Under the pieces are notes generated by a model. The model searched no databases. It was not told the origin of the DNA and saw only the letters and a list, made by a program, of their open reading frames with translations. Source: Ipomoea triloba (lineage: Eukaryota; Streptophyta; Magnoliopsida; Solanales; Convolvulaceae). Taken from it: a stretch of 64,000 nt of DNA. Positions 34,882-49,036 of this stretch are shown one piece after another. The number at the start of each line of letters is the position of its first letter. The stretch's first letter is position 1. The translations under genes were made by a program, and so were the position numbers. Where the stretch lies: positions 1,678,513 to 1,742,512 of the forward strand of contig NC_044930.1 of assembly GCF_003576645.1 (NCBI RefSeq), written 5' to 3'.

Positions 34882-37800
34882 TGAAAAATTATACAAATCT
34901 TATACTCCGTACCTTGTTACTTGCACTATTGCAAGAATCTACTGTATTGCTTTCTCTTTCTACAAATATTGATATATAATAAAGTTTAATATTAACTTTC
35001 ATTCTTGCATAACTTCTCTCTTCCCCAAGAGTATATCTAAAGTTTACATTAATGCCAAATTAAACTTTCCCAGACGAGCCACAACTCAAATTATGAATGG
35101 ATGGATTCCAGCATTCACAGCTCTTCTTAAATGAGATATTAAAGATAGAAATTTCTTTCAAGTTGAAGAAAATTTCATCTGTAATATCTCATTCAAGAGG
35201 CACAACATTGCTATATTGTGTAATACATAACTTTGTATTTTAAGATGTTAGCTTTTCATCATTCAATATACACATACTCGAGTAATAGTTTCGAGTTCAT
35301 CTAAAAATAATAATTATTAGAATTATTTGTGTTAATATGTGTGTCTGTGTGTGGACGGACATGTTATTAGAACACAATGTTTTTTTTAGAAGGTGGGGAG
35401 TGTTAACATTAATTTTTATAATTTTGTTATTACACAAATATGTTACTCCTATGTTTTATGCAACATTGTATATTTATCAAAAGTAATTAAGAAAAATACT
35501 TTATCACTTATGACAATTCAGACAAAATGAAGAGCTAGCATATTTGAGTTTATTTTTTTCTTGATTTAACAAAGTTCAGTGGGATGCTTTTGGGTCATAT
35601 ATAATTTGGCCANAAAAAAAAAAAAACTTTTTGTCCATTTTTTGTTACTCCCTATATAATAATATAACTATAACATACAATATTTTGAATGCAATGCATA
35701 AATTTATTTCCACATCTCTTCTCTATATATAAATATAATTCTAATGTTTAGTTTACTTTTATCTTATTTGTGTATACTCTCTTTTATACTTCTTTAATTA
35801 AAGCAAGCCTAATGAATTTTTAAATGAAGAAGAGCATGTACCTGCCTTCAAATTTATGGATCTCCCATTTGCCTGTTAAGAGGTAATGTATTCTAAGAGT
35901 ATTGGAATAAGTTTAAACCTGCATTATTTGAATTAAAGTAATTAAAATATCAGTAATTAGTATTTTTTATATAAATATAAAAAATTGAAATTAGGATGAA
36001 TACAAAATATTGAGTATTATTTATATTCTGATGTAATAGTGAATGAATGTGTGACCTCAGATTCTGAAAAATCTATCATTAAAAATTCATATCTCCAAAT
36101 TGGTTGTGAAAATGTGTAGCTGGAGGAAGCATACTACTGCAAATAGAGGTAAAATTTAAATGCACACCTAATCTTAGTTGTTTAATTCAATTATGGTTAC
36201 TAACTCTACACCTTTCTATTTAATAAATTTACCAACAGATGAAGAAACTGGAGGAAGGAGCAAAGAAATTCGAGAGACCGGAGTGAAAATACCATTAAAC
36301 TTATTTTTGAATTTGACAGTATATATGCAGATCGAGAATGCAGAGTTTGGAATCTGCATGGGCAGATGAATTGGTCACATGGATGAAGTTTGAGAAGAAA
36401 GATAAGGATAAGTCTCACAATGTGAGAGCAACCTAAGAGTCAAAGATCCTTAGCCAGTTGGTACTAATGTCTAAGACAGATATCAATGTCAATCGACACC
36501 TTCAAATTTTTCACCTCGGGATGAGGAGGAGATCAAACAGGGTTCTACTGTTTTTTTATCTCATCAAATTTACACAAGACAAATCACAAGTCCAAACAAA
36601 TTGGATCTAAAAGGTTTCAATGTAAAACTGACATACCTATGCAGCATATTTTTCTTTGAGATTTAGCTTTACAAAAACTAAGAGCTTCCATTACCAAACT
36701 GCAATATAAAATAAAAATAGTAATAAGAAATAGTGTAGTATTTAAGTAAATATAAGTATGGAGAGATACATAGATACAAATAATAATAAAGTTTGGCTGT
36801 AAGATGGCCATACATAAGCATCATATATCTTTCATATATCTTTCACCATGTATGACATTAATTATAAAGCAATTGAATATAAAAAATTTTAAAACTATGC
36901 TCTAGGTTCTTGAAGGCTCAAGTATTTATAGGCTCAACTATAATAGTAGACTAGAGTCAGTTAATCATATTAAAATTTGTAGATCTAAAAAAATACAATT
37001 TCAGGAAAATGGGAGATCCATATTGTTAAATCTACATACTTGGGATACCATTATGAAATATGGATTTTCAAGTCTAAGCAAACACACACTTGAAGATTGA
37101 TCAGTCAGAAGTTGAACTTACTCTTTATCCACAAATGCGAAACAAACTGCTTGGAACTGCAGAATACATTTTCTTACAAAAAGGTTGTACTTAAAGGTCA
37201 TCTAGATCTTTGTTATGTTAGACATGTGGGCATGATTCAAAATCCCCTGCTAAATCTACATACTAGGATATCATGATGAAATATGGAATTTCAAGTCTAA
37301 GAAAACACACACAGAAAAGAACACACAAATTCATAGTATCATGAACAAACATTTATAGCCAAATAAAGACAAGTTAATATCAAAGATGATTTTTCTACTA
37401 AGTGGCTAAGCATTATTAAAACAATATATCAAAGATAATTTAAGTATGTATCAACTTAAAATGTTTTAATACCAAAAATGAATTTACAGAGTGTTGGTGA
37501 TCTCCCTTTTACTCCACCTGCAATAGAGACCTGCTTTAAAAGTTTGAACATTTCTGCTTATAACAATCATAAATTACCAGTATTGTATCCGTGCTAAAGA
37601 CTTAAGTCCAAATAGCTGCTTAACTTGATTCTGATTTGAATCTAAGAAAATAGAGAAAGTATTCCAGGGATAGTTTCTCTAATATTGTTTGTATAGTATT
37701 CTGATTTGAACCTAGAATTGAAATTAATACGCAAAAGTGATATGCATGTGCTTAAAAATTATAGATTTTCACATATCTATACTGTAAGAGGAGTAAGGCA

Positions 37801-40333
37801 GTAAACAAGAAATAGAACTCAAGCTTAAACTGTTAGGGTTTTATGTATCGAACTCAAATTGTAGAGATGTGTATCTTAGAATACCCATTCGGTAGAAGAT
37901 ATAGTATAACACTTACCTTGGGTGACCGATCCAACCTAGACAGTAAAGTATTGTGCTACCCGAACCGATCTGCAGGTGGTATTGAAAATCCAACACAAAC
38001 AACGTCGTCAAACCATAAGGTAGGGCTATTTACAAGAATTGCCTGCGGGCTGTGGGAGATTTAGTAGTATTCTATCAAAAATTGTTGAGTATCAAATACA
38101 CGGACTAGAAATCGACAGCGAAGATTCACGTGAAGTGAACCTTCTGAAAATGCTTCACAAAGCAGACTGTACAGATAACCGTAGTACATGGTGTGAGGTG
38201 GGGAAAAGTCTAGATAAAATGGCGAAGAACACAAGTGACGGGACAGAGAAATGCAATTGGAAATTGGGAGCAGATGTTGGAGTGAAACTTCTGGAATCGG
38301 ATGGAGGGATTGCTAATCTAGAATGACCTTGCAGTGGGAGAATGGAGGCGTACATATATTAATATTAATCTAATTTAATATAATTAATATAATATTATGT
38401 AATATAGTATATAATATTAGGTAATTCATTATTAATAGGATTATTGTGGTCCAAAAATAGGATTAATATTATTAGTAATAATTAATGTGTATATATACTA
38501 TTTGGAGTTAATGTGTGTCTATGAAATTCGTGATTAAGAGCATGTCTCAAAACTAAAATTGATATTCTATTCACAATGCTTCTAATTCAAACACACATCT
38601 GAAAAACTTAATTAAAGAGAGATATATACTGTAGGAAAAAGAGAGAAACATGAATATTTGGACACAGGTAATTATTAGCACACGTAAACCTTATCTGTGC
38701 TTTATAAGTTTTCAAGAAACTCTATAAATTCTTCTCGAAATATGAGACTTAAACAGTCAAGTATAAAAGGGACTCTATACATTTTTAGAACATATCTCTC
38801 CAAAAATTCCTAGGTAAACACTCCAACATGTGGTAATCTATATAAAAGGGACTTTATACACCTTTAGTTATTATTGGGTCTAAGATGAAACATCATTAGC
38901 AAAACAAAGGTACTTCTCTCTACTCAAATTTTAGTACAGTTAAGTTTAAGTCTATATATATATGTGGTTAATAATAGATATGATGGCGGTAAGCAACAGT
39001 GTATATATATTAATGCATATGAAGTATTCAACACACTGTTAGACAGAATTATATGATACTTACATGAATTCAACACACTGTTCGACAGAACTTACATGAA
39101 TCGCCGGTAAAATTCCTAGATCTACCAACTTGCACCTGAAAAACAAGAATAATTAGAACAGATCTCTAACTAGGTCAGTATAAATGATAGTGAGTTCCGG
39201 TAAAAACTTCCAGAATCAATGAATATGTAAGCATCTAGCCAATTATCAGGTTCAAAAAACTTATCTTAACCATATCATGGGAGTACCAAACCGGAACCGA
39301 GTTCTTACAACAACCCGGAATAGAACATTACACTCTTGCAGAGTATAAGGTCTACGATGCCGGAAGACAAACTCTGAACTCCCTGCAAAATCAACTCCGG
39401 CGAACTCGGACCTGGAAAAAAATAATCCGGCTACATGTAGTCACCGGGCTAAGTCTGCATGACACATAAAATCAAAAGATCCATTCCAAAATCAAGGATT
39501 TCGGAAATTATATACGCATTTAACACTCAGAATGGCAAGATTAATCGATCGAACTGGCCAAATTTTTAGAGAGAAGTAGGAGCTCATCGTGAGGGGAGTG
39601 TAAAGAGAGAGGGAAATGCTGGAATGAAGAAGCTTCTCGACAACGGATCTTTGCTCACTAACCATTTTATTATTAATCTTATTAATATTAATATTAATAT
39701 TAATATTATTATCATTATTATTATTATTATTATTAGTATTCATATCTACTATAATATTATAAAAATGATATAATTTTTAAAGTATTATAATGAATTATTT
39801 TTTAGATTGTAATATTTTTTACCGTTATCCCATAAATATTTTTGGTTATTATTAGTGAGAAGAAAAATTTATTCTTTTGGTAAATAAATTGCATGTACAT
39901 CTCGATATTACTTTATTTAAAAAAAAAATAAAGTTAGTATTTTTCCTAATTGAGTTGTTTTCCTAAATCTAGACAGTTAGCATAGATTAAAAAAAACGTA
40001 TTTGTGGTCTCAAATACATATTAAGAATATCCATTGCCTACAAAAAGCAAAGACAGGGACAATACTGATAAATTATTTGGCAGTTACTACTGATAAATTA
40101 TTTGGCAGTTAACATAGATTAAAAAGAACGTATGAAAAAATGTAGTATGCTCCTATAAAAATAATATAATTTCTTATTCAAATAATTTAATTTTTAAAAT
40201 TTGTTTTATTATTTTATATGATTTAGATAGTAATATGAATTCATACAATATAGTTATTAATATATATATGTTTTTTTTTAGAGAATGTTGGCATATTGTT
40301 GTTATTGTAGTGTTAATTGGTCATTTTACAATA
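34882..40333. other. Intergenic region, no supported gene
   Basis: The first 750 bp are the 3' flank shared with the F-box copy at 59.9-60.8 kb. A single N lies at 35613. From 36.1 to 39.7 kb the sequence is AT-rich with two less AT-rich islands: 37840-38350 and 39100-39650. The second has, on the minus strand, a CT-rich leader-like sequence before a short ATG frame (39590) and may be a captured leader. (ATT)n lies at 39660-39735. No known protein family is seen. Confidence 0.5.
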
Positions 40334-40626
40334 ATTGCATGGCAAAAGTCAGGGACAAACATTAACACATGTCATTTAAATTCCAAATAAGCTAATTTTC
40401 TTTAATGTTGTCATACACAATGATTATCGACAAAAGTTAAGGTCAAACTTTAACTCATGTAGGGTTACTCTTATGTAAACCAGTTTTTGTTCATGGTCAA
40501 TTGTATATTGCTGCTTCAAGGATTAGCAACCCTAAATGTTTAAGAATTTTGATAGCCAACGAAGGTGGAGGGAGTAGTAATTATACTACCAATGTTGCGT
40601 ACCATGAAATTTTTGAAAATTCGTAA
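40334..40626 (+). pseudogene. RepHel helicase C-terminal remnant
   Basis: An open 49-codon tail (40477-40626) reads KPVFVHGQLYIAASRISNPK and continues to NVAYHEIFENS before a TAA, clearly the C-terminus of the Helitron helicase. Upstream, two partial copies of the KSQGQTLTHV block (about 40344-40372 and 40425-40462) show an internal duplication. Confidence 0.85.
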
Positions 40627-40721
40627 ATTTCTAATATTAAATAATAAATCTGTTTAATCAAATTTTAGAAACGTTTATTGCATTACAATAACTTCGATTA
40701 AATAATAGCATTAGTTACATT

Positions 40722-40747
40722 CGCGCATCGCGCGGGTACAATACTAG
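40722..40747 (+). mobile_element. Helitron 3' terminus, plus orientation
   Basis: Hairpin CGCGCATCGCGCG (40722-40734) then CTAG (40744-40747) followed by T. It lies 118 bp after the helicase remnant, so a plus-strand autonomous-type Helitron once ended here. Its 5' end was not located. Confidence 0.75.
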
Positions 40748-41090
40748 TTAACTACAATAAGCAGCCCCTGATGATTGAATACTGATAAGTATCATGATTC
40801 AATATAATGATGTTGTGTTGAGTTCTTCAAAACCTAACAAATTAAAATTAAAATAACTAGTATAATTTATGTAGTAGTGTTAAGTCTATTTTAAAAAAGA
40901 AAAATAGGGTGTTATAAAAAAAGTCTCAGTTACAATGGACGAATTGAAATTCTGTTGTAAAGTGCATAAGTTCCATTATAAATCATGTTTTAATTTGCAA
41001 TGGAATGCATTCCATTGAAAAAATGCTCGGTTGTTGTTAGACAATTAGTATTCACATATTGTATTAGTATTAGTTTTTGGAATTTTTTTT

Positions 41091-41230
41091 TAAGTGGTGT
41101 TTTAGCCTCAGATAGGTTTGTTCAAGTTTGCACTGAGACAAGCAAAATTAATTCGGATTCAACTCTTGGTCCACGAAAGAATAATATGGATTACGTTAGT
41201 CCGAATGTCTCTACATATGCTCGAGTTTAA
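41091..41230 (+). pseudogene. F-box gene 3' remnant
   Basis: Reads RFVQVCTETSKINSDSTLG and ends in NVSTYARV with a stop, matching the last 40 or so residues of the F-box gene at 33514 (FVQVCSETNSALGP ... NVPIYARAF). The shared 3' UTR (CTTCAATAATGAAAAATTATACAAAT) follows, with an 18-bp tandem duplication. Everything upstream of it in the parent gene is absent. Confidence 0.8.
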
Positions 41231-42599
41231 AATTACTTCAATAATGAAAAATTATACAAATATGAAAAATTATACAAATCTTATTACTGGCTGCTATGTT
41301 TCTTTTGCAGACATTTGCATATGTTCATATGCTTTCTTGGGCCGCGTTTGGCCCATTTTTGGCCAAAACTTGGTCCGTTTCAAATTAACTACAAGTTAGG
41401 CCTATTTTTGTTGATCATCTTTTTCAATGGGCCAATTTATTTTTTTGTGGTGAAGATGATAATAATTATTAATGGGCCGGAACTTGAATATGGGTCACAA
41501 CCCATTATTTAAAAGAAATTTTTTTTCTTTTCAATTTCTTCTCCTATTTTTATTTGGGCTGACCTATTTTTCAAACGTTGTCTATGTATTATTTGAGAGC
41601 GTAGAAACTACTATGTCTATGTACTATTTGAGAGCATAATTTTTACAGCATCTTTGGTATTTCCAAGCAGGAAATATTAATTTCATTATTATGTTTCTTA
41701 TATATTTAAATCATAAGCCTTGTTTAATAGTTGAATATTGCTCTTTGAAGGCATATTGTTTACTGACTTCTTGACTTGACTAATATTATATAGAAACCAT
41801 TTCAATTTGAATAGAAAAGTGCATTCTAATATTGTTATGGCCTATTTTGGACCATCTTTTATGGGTCAATTTTTGTGATATAATCGCAATATTTTTCACT
41901 GGCCTGCTTTTAATGGCAAATTAGAAATTATATTTTTTTTCCATAATATTCTTGATTATATGAGGATCATGCTTTTAGAATCTCTATCGACATTTCTTAT
42001 CCAATATTTATGTGGTAATAATGATGATATTATGTTTTTTCATTATCATTCTTGAATTCATTTACGATATTATTGCATAATTTAGATTAATTGCATTTTT
42101 ATCATAATACAAATCTACGATACTTTTGGCTATCCCTGCCAATTTGAAATATGTGAAAAGGCGATTTTGGCAAATTACCAGTGATAGTCATACAATTGTC
42201 GAACAAACGTCCTGAAGATGCCAGATAAGTGTTTTTCTCAAAGCGATATTTTATAATTATTTTGTGCATTTAGATATCATAATGTGATATTTTAATTGTC
42301 TAAAAGAATATATGACATGTATCCAAATTGATACTCAGTTTTTAGAAAGCATGTTGATAGATGCAAATAGTGATAAGATCACTCCATACGATATTGTATG
42401 TTGATAACCCTAATCATCATCATGAAACAAATTATTTGAGATAGACAATAAAATATCCTATTTTTAACTAGAGCTCTAAAATCTTAATAGAGTTTTGCCC
42501 GGAAGGCAAATTAAGTAATTATGGAGGAAAATTATCTATTTTGGGGACCTCCAAAAATTTAGAAACCACTACATATCACAAACACATAGTACATGGTTC
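41231..42599. other. AT-rich region between F-box remnant and Copia copy
   Basis: No gene supported. A 41-bp near-repeat (TATGTCTATGTA(C/T)TATTTGAGAGC) occurs at 41580 and 41613. The right part may be the decayed 5' half of the Copia element. Confidence 0.4.
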
Positions 42600-44621
42600 A
42601 AAATCGCATTTCCCTATCTGCGTTAAGTTTTTCAATATCAGTATGCAGTTCTCTCTTTTCTTAGAGCCATCAAATACTTTTTATAGTTTGGTCAAATCTC
42701 CCCCTAATGCCGAGAAATGATCTTATAATAGAGTATGCAGTGAGCGTCTCTAGTAATCCTTATTATAGACTCTAAGAATGCCGATAAAATTTCATAAAAT
42801 GAAAAGATCTTCAAACCCATGTATTAGTTTTATTGAACCAGGAGATTCAGAAATTGAACAAAAATCTGCTAGAAATATCAAGGAGTGACTATGTCCATAG
42901 AAATATTATTGAAATCCCCAAATAGGACTAAACTTTTCTACCGATTTTCTTTATGCCAGAAGCATTAGAAATATTATCGGTTTCAGAATTTGCAAAAACT
43001 AGATCTAGTGTAAAAATTTCGTCACTCCTAGAACATAAAATTTTATTCTGAAGATATTCGTCTGGAAGGCGAAAATCCCCAGTAAAATTGTAGGTGCACC
43101 AAATAAATAAAATACTGGGGAAGCGGAACAACCATACTCTTGGGAAATGTCATCTATTTGGTTGATAAAAATGTTGTGTATAAAAATATTTACAAAATAG
43201 TTACAGTTGTCGACAACACATTTCACCCCTATTGCTCATTAATACTTAAAATCTGGATCCAGAAATTAAAATAGTAGTTTAACGCCCGAAGCGTGCTAAC
43301 TCTTTTAGAAAAGAGCAATTAAGGCATACAAATCAAAACTCGCTAAAGAAAATATACACCAGAAAGTGTTATAATGTAAAGCGAGTTGAGGGTTTTAAGC
43401 AGAAATCCAATATGGTCATAGCATTATATTCTGCTATTTAGTAAAACTAGCAGAAAATAAATCAAATATGTAGTCAATAGACACAACTATCACATATTTT
43501 ATATTGAATAAGTCAATTACTAATATCCATTTTTCTCAAAAGGTGATATAATCACAAAATGATTACTTCACAAAACTATGATCTTTTCTACAAAGTCAAA
43601 TTGATTGAAAATGATTTTCTCTTCAAGAAAGAAATGATAAAAATATATGAATTGCTTCGTTGACAAATTTGTGTATTTATTCTAATCCCTACCTACAAAA
43701 GTAATTAAGATTGATATGCGTAGGTTAAATTCAGGGGGAGCAACAAAAATATTATAATAATTTCATCAGTCCATATGATCATTAAGAATATGATCAAATT
43801 CAATTTTAAAGACAATCCTGAAAATTGTGTCATATCTCTTCTCTACAACTTATTGAAAACCATGCATATAGAACTTGAAGATTATTATCTTTAGGAAGAG
43901 ATGAAGAATAAATTTACTTAAGACAAATCTTGAAGATTGGATCTTGAGAGGAATATAATATCAGTTGTACTCTTTTGCAATATATGAACATATGCATACT
44001 ATACCATGTACTCTTTTCCTCACTAGATTTTTTTCCACAGGGTTTTTCTAGTGTTGTTTTAACGAGGCATGAGTATGATATATATAGTAACCTTAATAAG
44101 AGGGAGACATTGCAAAGAAATATGCCTTGAAGGCTTATGATTGTAGTGTTGTACTCTTTTTCCTTAACTAAGTTTTTCCCATTTCTTAAGTTAAGGTTTT
44201 AATGAGGCAACCAGTAGTATATGTGATTTCATAAATATCATGTACTTTTTTTTCTTCAACTAGGTTTTTTCCCACGAGCTTTTCCTAGTGAAGTTTTTAA
44301 CGAGACATGAATATATTTTATACGATACCTTGTACTTTTTTTCTTGTATAGGTTTTTCCCACCGGGTTTTCCTATCAAGTTTTTAACGAAGCAAGATCAT
44401 GATCAAATAATGTCCCAGGATGAGTGTTATAAATATTTATTATGGACATTATTATATAGTATTGTAACGTTTGTAACAGCTTGTAATTATTACCATTATG
44501 GCATTCTTAATCACCTTGTATATATATAGACTCTTGTTTTAGAAGGAGATACACAGATGAATAAAGTATTACCCCCCATGTCTACTTACTTTGTCTTTTA
44601 CTTTTCCTCTGCAAATTTTCC
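42600..44621 (+). mobile_element. Degenerate Copia retrotransposon, plus orientation, with 3' LTR
   Basis: An end-of-pol signature IDMRRLNSGGATK occurs near 43715-43755, followed by repeated TAGGTTTTTCCCA ... AGTTTTTAACGA(G/A)GCA phrases typical of the untranslated region before the LTR. The LTR starts at 44425 (TGTTATAAATATT) and probably ends near 44621. The region 42680-43160 is homologous, in the same element sense, to 46870-47330 of the oppositely oriented copy. All reading frames are broken. Confidence 0.65.
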
Positions 44622-44800
44622 TTAATTAATATGTTTGAGCTGATAGGTCTATTACAACATTATCTAATTATTATGTTCATTCTTGTAATCATTATTGTAT
44701 TTCTATGAAAAGTGCATTTTGTTGTAATTTGGCTTATTAATTTGCTCAGTTCTCGCGTGGTGATTGCCCAGTAATTGCTTGGAGATTATATATATGATAA

Positions 44801-45011
44801 TGTAGTGTAGAGAAGGAAAAAGGAGAAGAACAAGAACAAGAACAAGAACACAAGATCACAAAAGCTCTCAAAAGCCCCATCTTATTAATCTATCAAGATG
44901 TATATATATACAATAATACAACCTTTCATTTTCTCAACATAATGAAGGAGTTAGATAAAGGGCAAATGAAAAGTCTAAATATAATGGCCATCAATATATA
45001 TATTTATAACA
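44801..45011 (-). repeat. Copia LTR (3' LTR of the minus-strand element)
   Basis: In element sense it begins TGTTATAAATAT at 45011, directly after the polypurine tract CAAGGGAGAG, and ends ...TTCTCTACA at 44806 or ...ACACTACA at 44801. About 206-211 bp. It contains a short (GTTCTT)n run and AATAAGA. Confidence 0.7.
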
Positions 45012-47370
45012 CTCTCCCTTGGCCATTATTTTACCATACTCATGCCTCGTTAAAAACCTCGCTAGAAAAACCCTTTGGGAAAAACCTAGACGAGGAAAAC
45101 AGTACACGAAATATGTTAAACCATTGTGTTGCACCGGTTGCCTCATTAAAAACCTTAGCCTAAGAAAACCCAGTGGGAGAAAAACTTAGCTAAGGGAAAA
45201 AGAATACAACCATAAGCCTTCCCGGTATAATCTTCAAGATTTCTAAAGCCGATCTTCTTGGATTGTCCATTCTAGTGTAGCTAGAGGTTGTTGCTCCCCT
45301 TGAAGATAACAATCTTCTAAGCCTACGCATTCCAATTTTATAAACATATTACTCAAAATTGGATGCAGGCATAAACTTGGTGAACATATCTGCCAGATTG
45401 TTCACGAGGGCGAACTTTCTCAACAAGAATTTTACTAATCTTCTGGAGTTCATGTGGGTTGTAAAACTTAGGTGCAATATCTTTTGTAAGGTTCTCATTA
45501 ACAAACCTATTACTTGCTTGGGCAACACAATCTTTATTTGTCCACCTAGGACATTGGGGGTAAAAATATAGCATAACTAGTTTGGGACTTGGCATCATGG
45601 GATCAAAATAAAAGAGCCAGTACCCAAGTAGCCCGCTAAAACCACGTATTGGTTTCTCACATAAATATCATAATCTTTTATACCTCAAAGATGCTAGAGG
45701 ATATGTTAAACATCATTTCAATATTTCATTGTAGAGGAAGCACTAAACGTTGCTAGCAATTTCATCGCAAATTCAATATCAGGCCTGACGATGCGACTAT
45801 GGAACTTCTAGTTCCATAATAGTGCTCCAATAACAACGATAATGGACTTCCAGTCCCAAAATATCTTTATTATCATCTTCGAGTCTAAATAGTCGCTTAT
45901 CTACTTCAAGAGATTATTGGACTACCGTTAGTGTGATAAGTAAATGATACTTATTCATATAAAATATCTTCAAGACATTTTTTCAAGTAGGCTAACTGGT
46001 ATATAAAACTCTTTCAAAGAGAATCTCAATCTTCAGGTCGAGGCAATACTTGGGTTTCCCAAGTCTTTCATTTCAAAACTTTGTTTTTCAGCATGAGCTA
46101 CTATCACCAAGCTCTTTATGTGCTTCAATAACATATAAACCATCAATATCGACTGAGAAGATAAAATAAATAACTCCATTAGCAATTCTTTAACGAACAC
46201 ATAATGGTACATATTATTTGCATATTCCTTCTTCGGAAGGAAAACACTCCGTCAATAATATTCAAGTCATAAAAAGATTTTAGTAATTTAATGATACATG
46301 TTGCGATTTTCACTTTCCTCATTTCAAAAGTGTTGAATCCATCAGGGATTTACAAATAAATATTAGCATCTAATGACCCATAAGTTTGCGGTCATGACAT
46401 TCATCAACTGCATATCTAAATTTACAATTCACTGCCAATGATGTTAATTAGCGGAATGTAATGCCATATGTTGTGGGAGAGTACATTTGATTAAAATCAA
46501 TTCAGGGTCTCTGCGTAAACCCTTAAGCTACTAGTCTCGCTTTATATCATACCACCAAATTGTTTGTGTTTCTCTTTTGTACAAACACCTATTTGTAACC
46601 TGCTGGGTTAACATTAAATGGTGTACATATTATAAAGAGAATACAGTTTTAGTGAGCTGAGCTGTACATGCCTTAATTGCTCCTTTATAAAGAGAATCAG
46701 GGCACTACTGGTGCCTAGCTCTGGATCCAGATTCTTATATATTGAGAGCAATTTATAAGGCAATTGTGTTGTCGGCAACTATAATATTTTTCATAAAATC
46801 TCCCATATATATAAAATTCATGGCAATTTCTAAATCAACCAGACTCTAGCCATTTCTCAGAGATATTTTTATCTGGTTGTTCCGCATCCCCAATATTATG
46901 ATTTTGGGTGCACCTGTAAATTTATTGGGGGTTTTCGTCTTCTGGACGAATGTCTTCAAGACATACTTCTTTAAGAGATTTCAAGAGTGACATAATTTTC
47001 TACTAGCTAGATTTAGCTTTCCGCGGATTCTTGTCTGTTATACCAATATGTCTCCACGCTTCTAGCGTCAAGGAGCATTAGTAAATACATATATGGTCCA
47101 AGTTGGGGAAGATATATAAGACCTAGTCACTCTTCTTATCAGTATATATATTGGCATATTAGATATCTTCTGAACTTCTAGTTCAGTTTACCTCTTCTGA
47201 ACTTCTAGTTCAGTCTACCTAATACGTGGGTTTAAATACTGAAGATCTTTTTCATCAATCATTCCATGAAATTTATCGGCATTCTATAAAATTTGGGCTT
47301 TTATCTCCCCCTAATGCCGTGAAACAATCTTCATCAAGTGTGCAGTTAGCGTACCTAATTATATATTGAT
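44806..47370 (-). mobile_element. Degenerate Copia retrotransposon, minus orientation
   Basis: Converges on the plus-strand copy. The end of pol is visible at 45290-45420: ILVEKVRPRE then, after a one-base shift, NLADMFTKFMPASNF, the conserved RNase H tail of Copia polyproteins (compare DLFTKSLP), and IGMRRLRRLLSSRGATTSS at about 45290-45340. Upstream coding sequence runs right to about 47370 with many stops. The left LTR is present; a right LTR was not identified. Confidence 0.7.
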
Positions 47371-47385
47371 CCTGTTAGGAATAAA

Positions 47386-48960
47386 ATTGTAATAGTTTTG
47401 ATGAGCCAATTTGTAATTTTAGAAATCCCCTATTTTATTTTTAGAGTGTAGAGTTTGGACCCGGAAGACTAGTCTTGACAATAGTTTGGTTCGAATTATT
47501 GTCTTATAGAGTTCATTTTATTATGACTCTTGTAAGTCATTTGCTTCCACTATACACATGAGTGTATATGATCCAATGGACAAAGCCTAATTATTGTTGC
47601 TAGAAAACTCAAGTTCGAATCCTTTAGAGCTCATTTTGAGCTTTGTAGAGCAAGAAAAGGAGCTAGTACTATCACGGCTCAAAGTCAATTTTTGGGTCAA
47701 TGGAGGAACTCATGGAGCAACCTATGGAGCTAGTCAAAGATCAATGGAGGAAGTTTAAGTCAAATGGTCAAAGCCGAGAAGAAGTTAAGATCCATTATCT
47801 CTACACCATATGCTATACAATGCTAAGAAAGATCAAATATATTTGTTTGATGGATACGGCCAAATGAGCTGAAATAGAGAAATGGTTAAAGACTTGAGCA
47901 TATACCTAATGGTCCAGCTTTGGAGCTAGTCACACGGCCAAGTCTTTGGAGCTAGTTTTTGGTCAATAGAGCAACTTATGGAGCTAGTTTGGTCAATGGA
48001 GGAAGTCAAGGTCAACATAGAGCAACCTTGCATGGACTACACACGCGTGAACACTACATCATTTTTACACGCGTGAAGGCTAATTTAAAGCACTTTGGAG
48101 CAACTTATGGAGCAACCTAAAGTGGAATTTATATTTAACCATTTTTGCATGGTTCATATTTATTCTAGTACGTGATGCTATGAACCAGAAGAAATCTGAA
48201 GGTGGTGATTTTCTGAAGATCATTGTTCATACTCAAGCAAGAGCCACCCGGAAAAATATTTTAAGATCAACTTGCCCAAGATCAAATCAAGAATACAACA
48301 AAGTCAAAAATATCAAGCTCTGAAGGATACAAAGTCTGCAATATCAAGCTGAGAAGGCAACAAAGTCAAAAATTGGAGGCTACAGGTTTCAAGGATCAAT
48401 CAAGCCGTAAAGGAAGACTTTGTGAGCAATTTACAGAGGTGATTTGTCAAAAGTTACCAGCGACATTAAATGTGCAGATCAAATTGGAGATTTTATCAGA
48501 TCAAATTGGCAAGTTATCAGATCAACGGTATGGTCATTAAATGAGAAGGTATGGCCATCAAGATCAGATTGGAATAACCAATCAGATCAAGTGAACGTTC
48601 AAAATTTGAATGTTCATAACGGGCAAATAATTCTTTGAATTATAAGAAGCCCAAGAAGACTTGAAGACAAGCACGGGAAAATATAGAGATAACAAAGATA
48701 TACAGCACTACGAACCAAAAACGTGAAAATCAACAAGTGGTGCTACTGAGCGGTGAATGCGATAAAAATACAAAGTGTTGAGATGTTGAGCTATACACGA
48801 GAGGAATTCAAGTCTTAGAAAAGAAATCTTTATTTCTTTGAACAACAGTTGTATCTCTACCGAGGGTAGAAAGGAGTGTAGCTGGGTGCGTAACACTCGG
48901 GTGAACTAAGTGCAGCTTTGTGCGTAACACTTGGTTTAAAAATATGTTATAATTAACTAA
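47386..48960. repeat. Unclassified repeat-like sequence (possible LTR-type element)
   Basis: Less AT-rich than its flanks and without long ORFs. The phrases TATGGAGCTAGT, GGAGCAAC(C/T)TATGG and GGTCAATGGAGGAA recur several times between 47690 and 48130, ACACGCGTGAA occurs twice (48041, 48069), and GTGCGTAACACT twice (48885, 48919). TGTTAGGAATAAAATTG at 47386 could be an LTR-like start. No protein domain was seen. Confidence 0.35.
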
Positions 48961-49036
48961 GATTTAAAATTTTTACATCTAATTAGCTTTTTGTTTTTGT
49001 TTGTTTTTTCTTTTTTGGTTTTGTTTATAAATCTAG

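Noticed and set aside
38039..38326. 95-codon ORF ending in KLLESDGGIANLE
   Set aside because: No domain, splice context or family resemblance; left as unannotated intergenic sequence.
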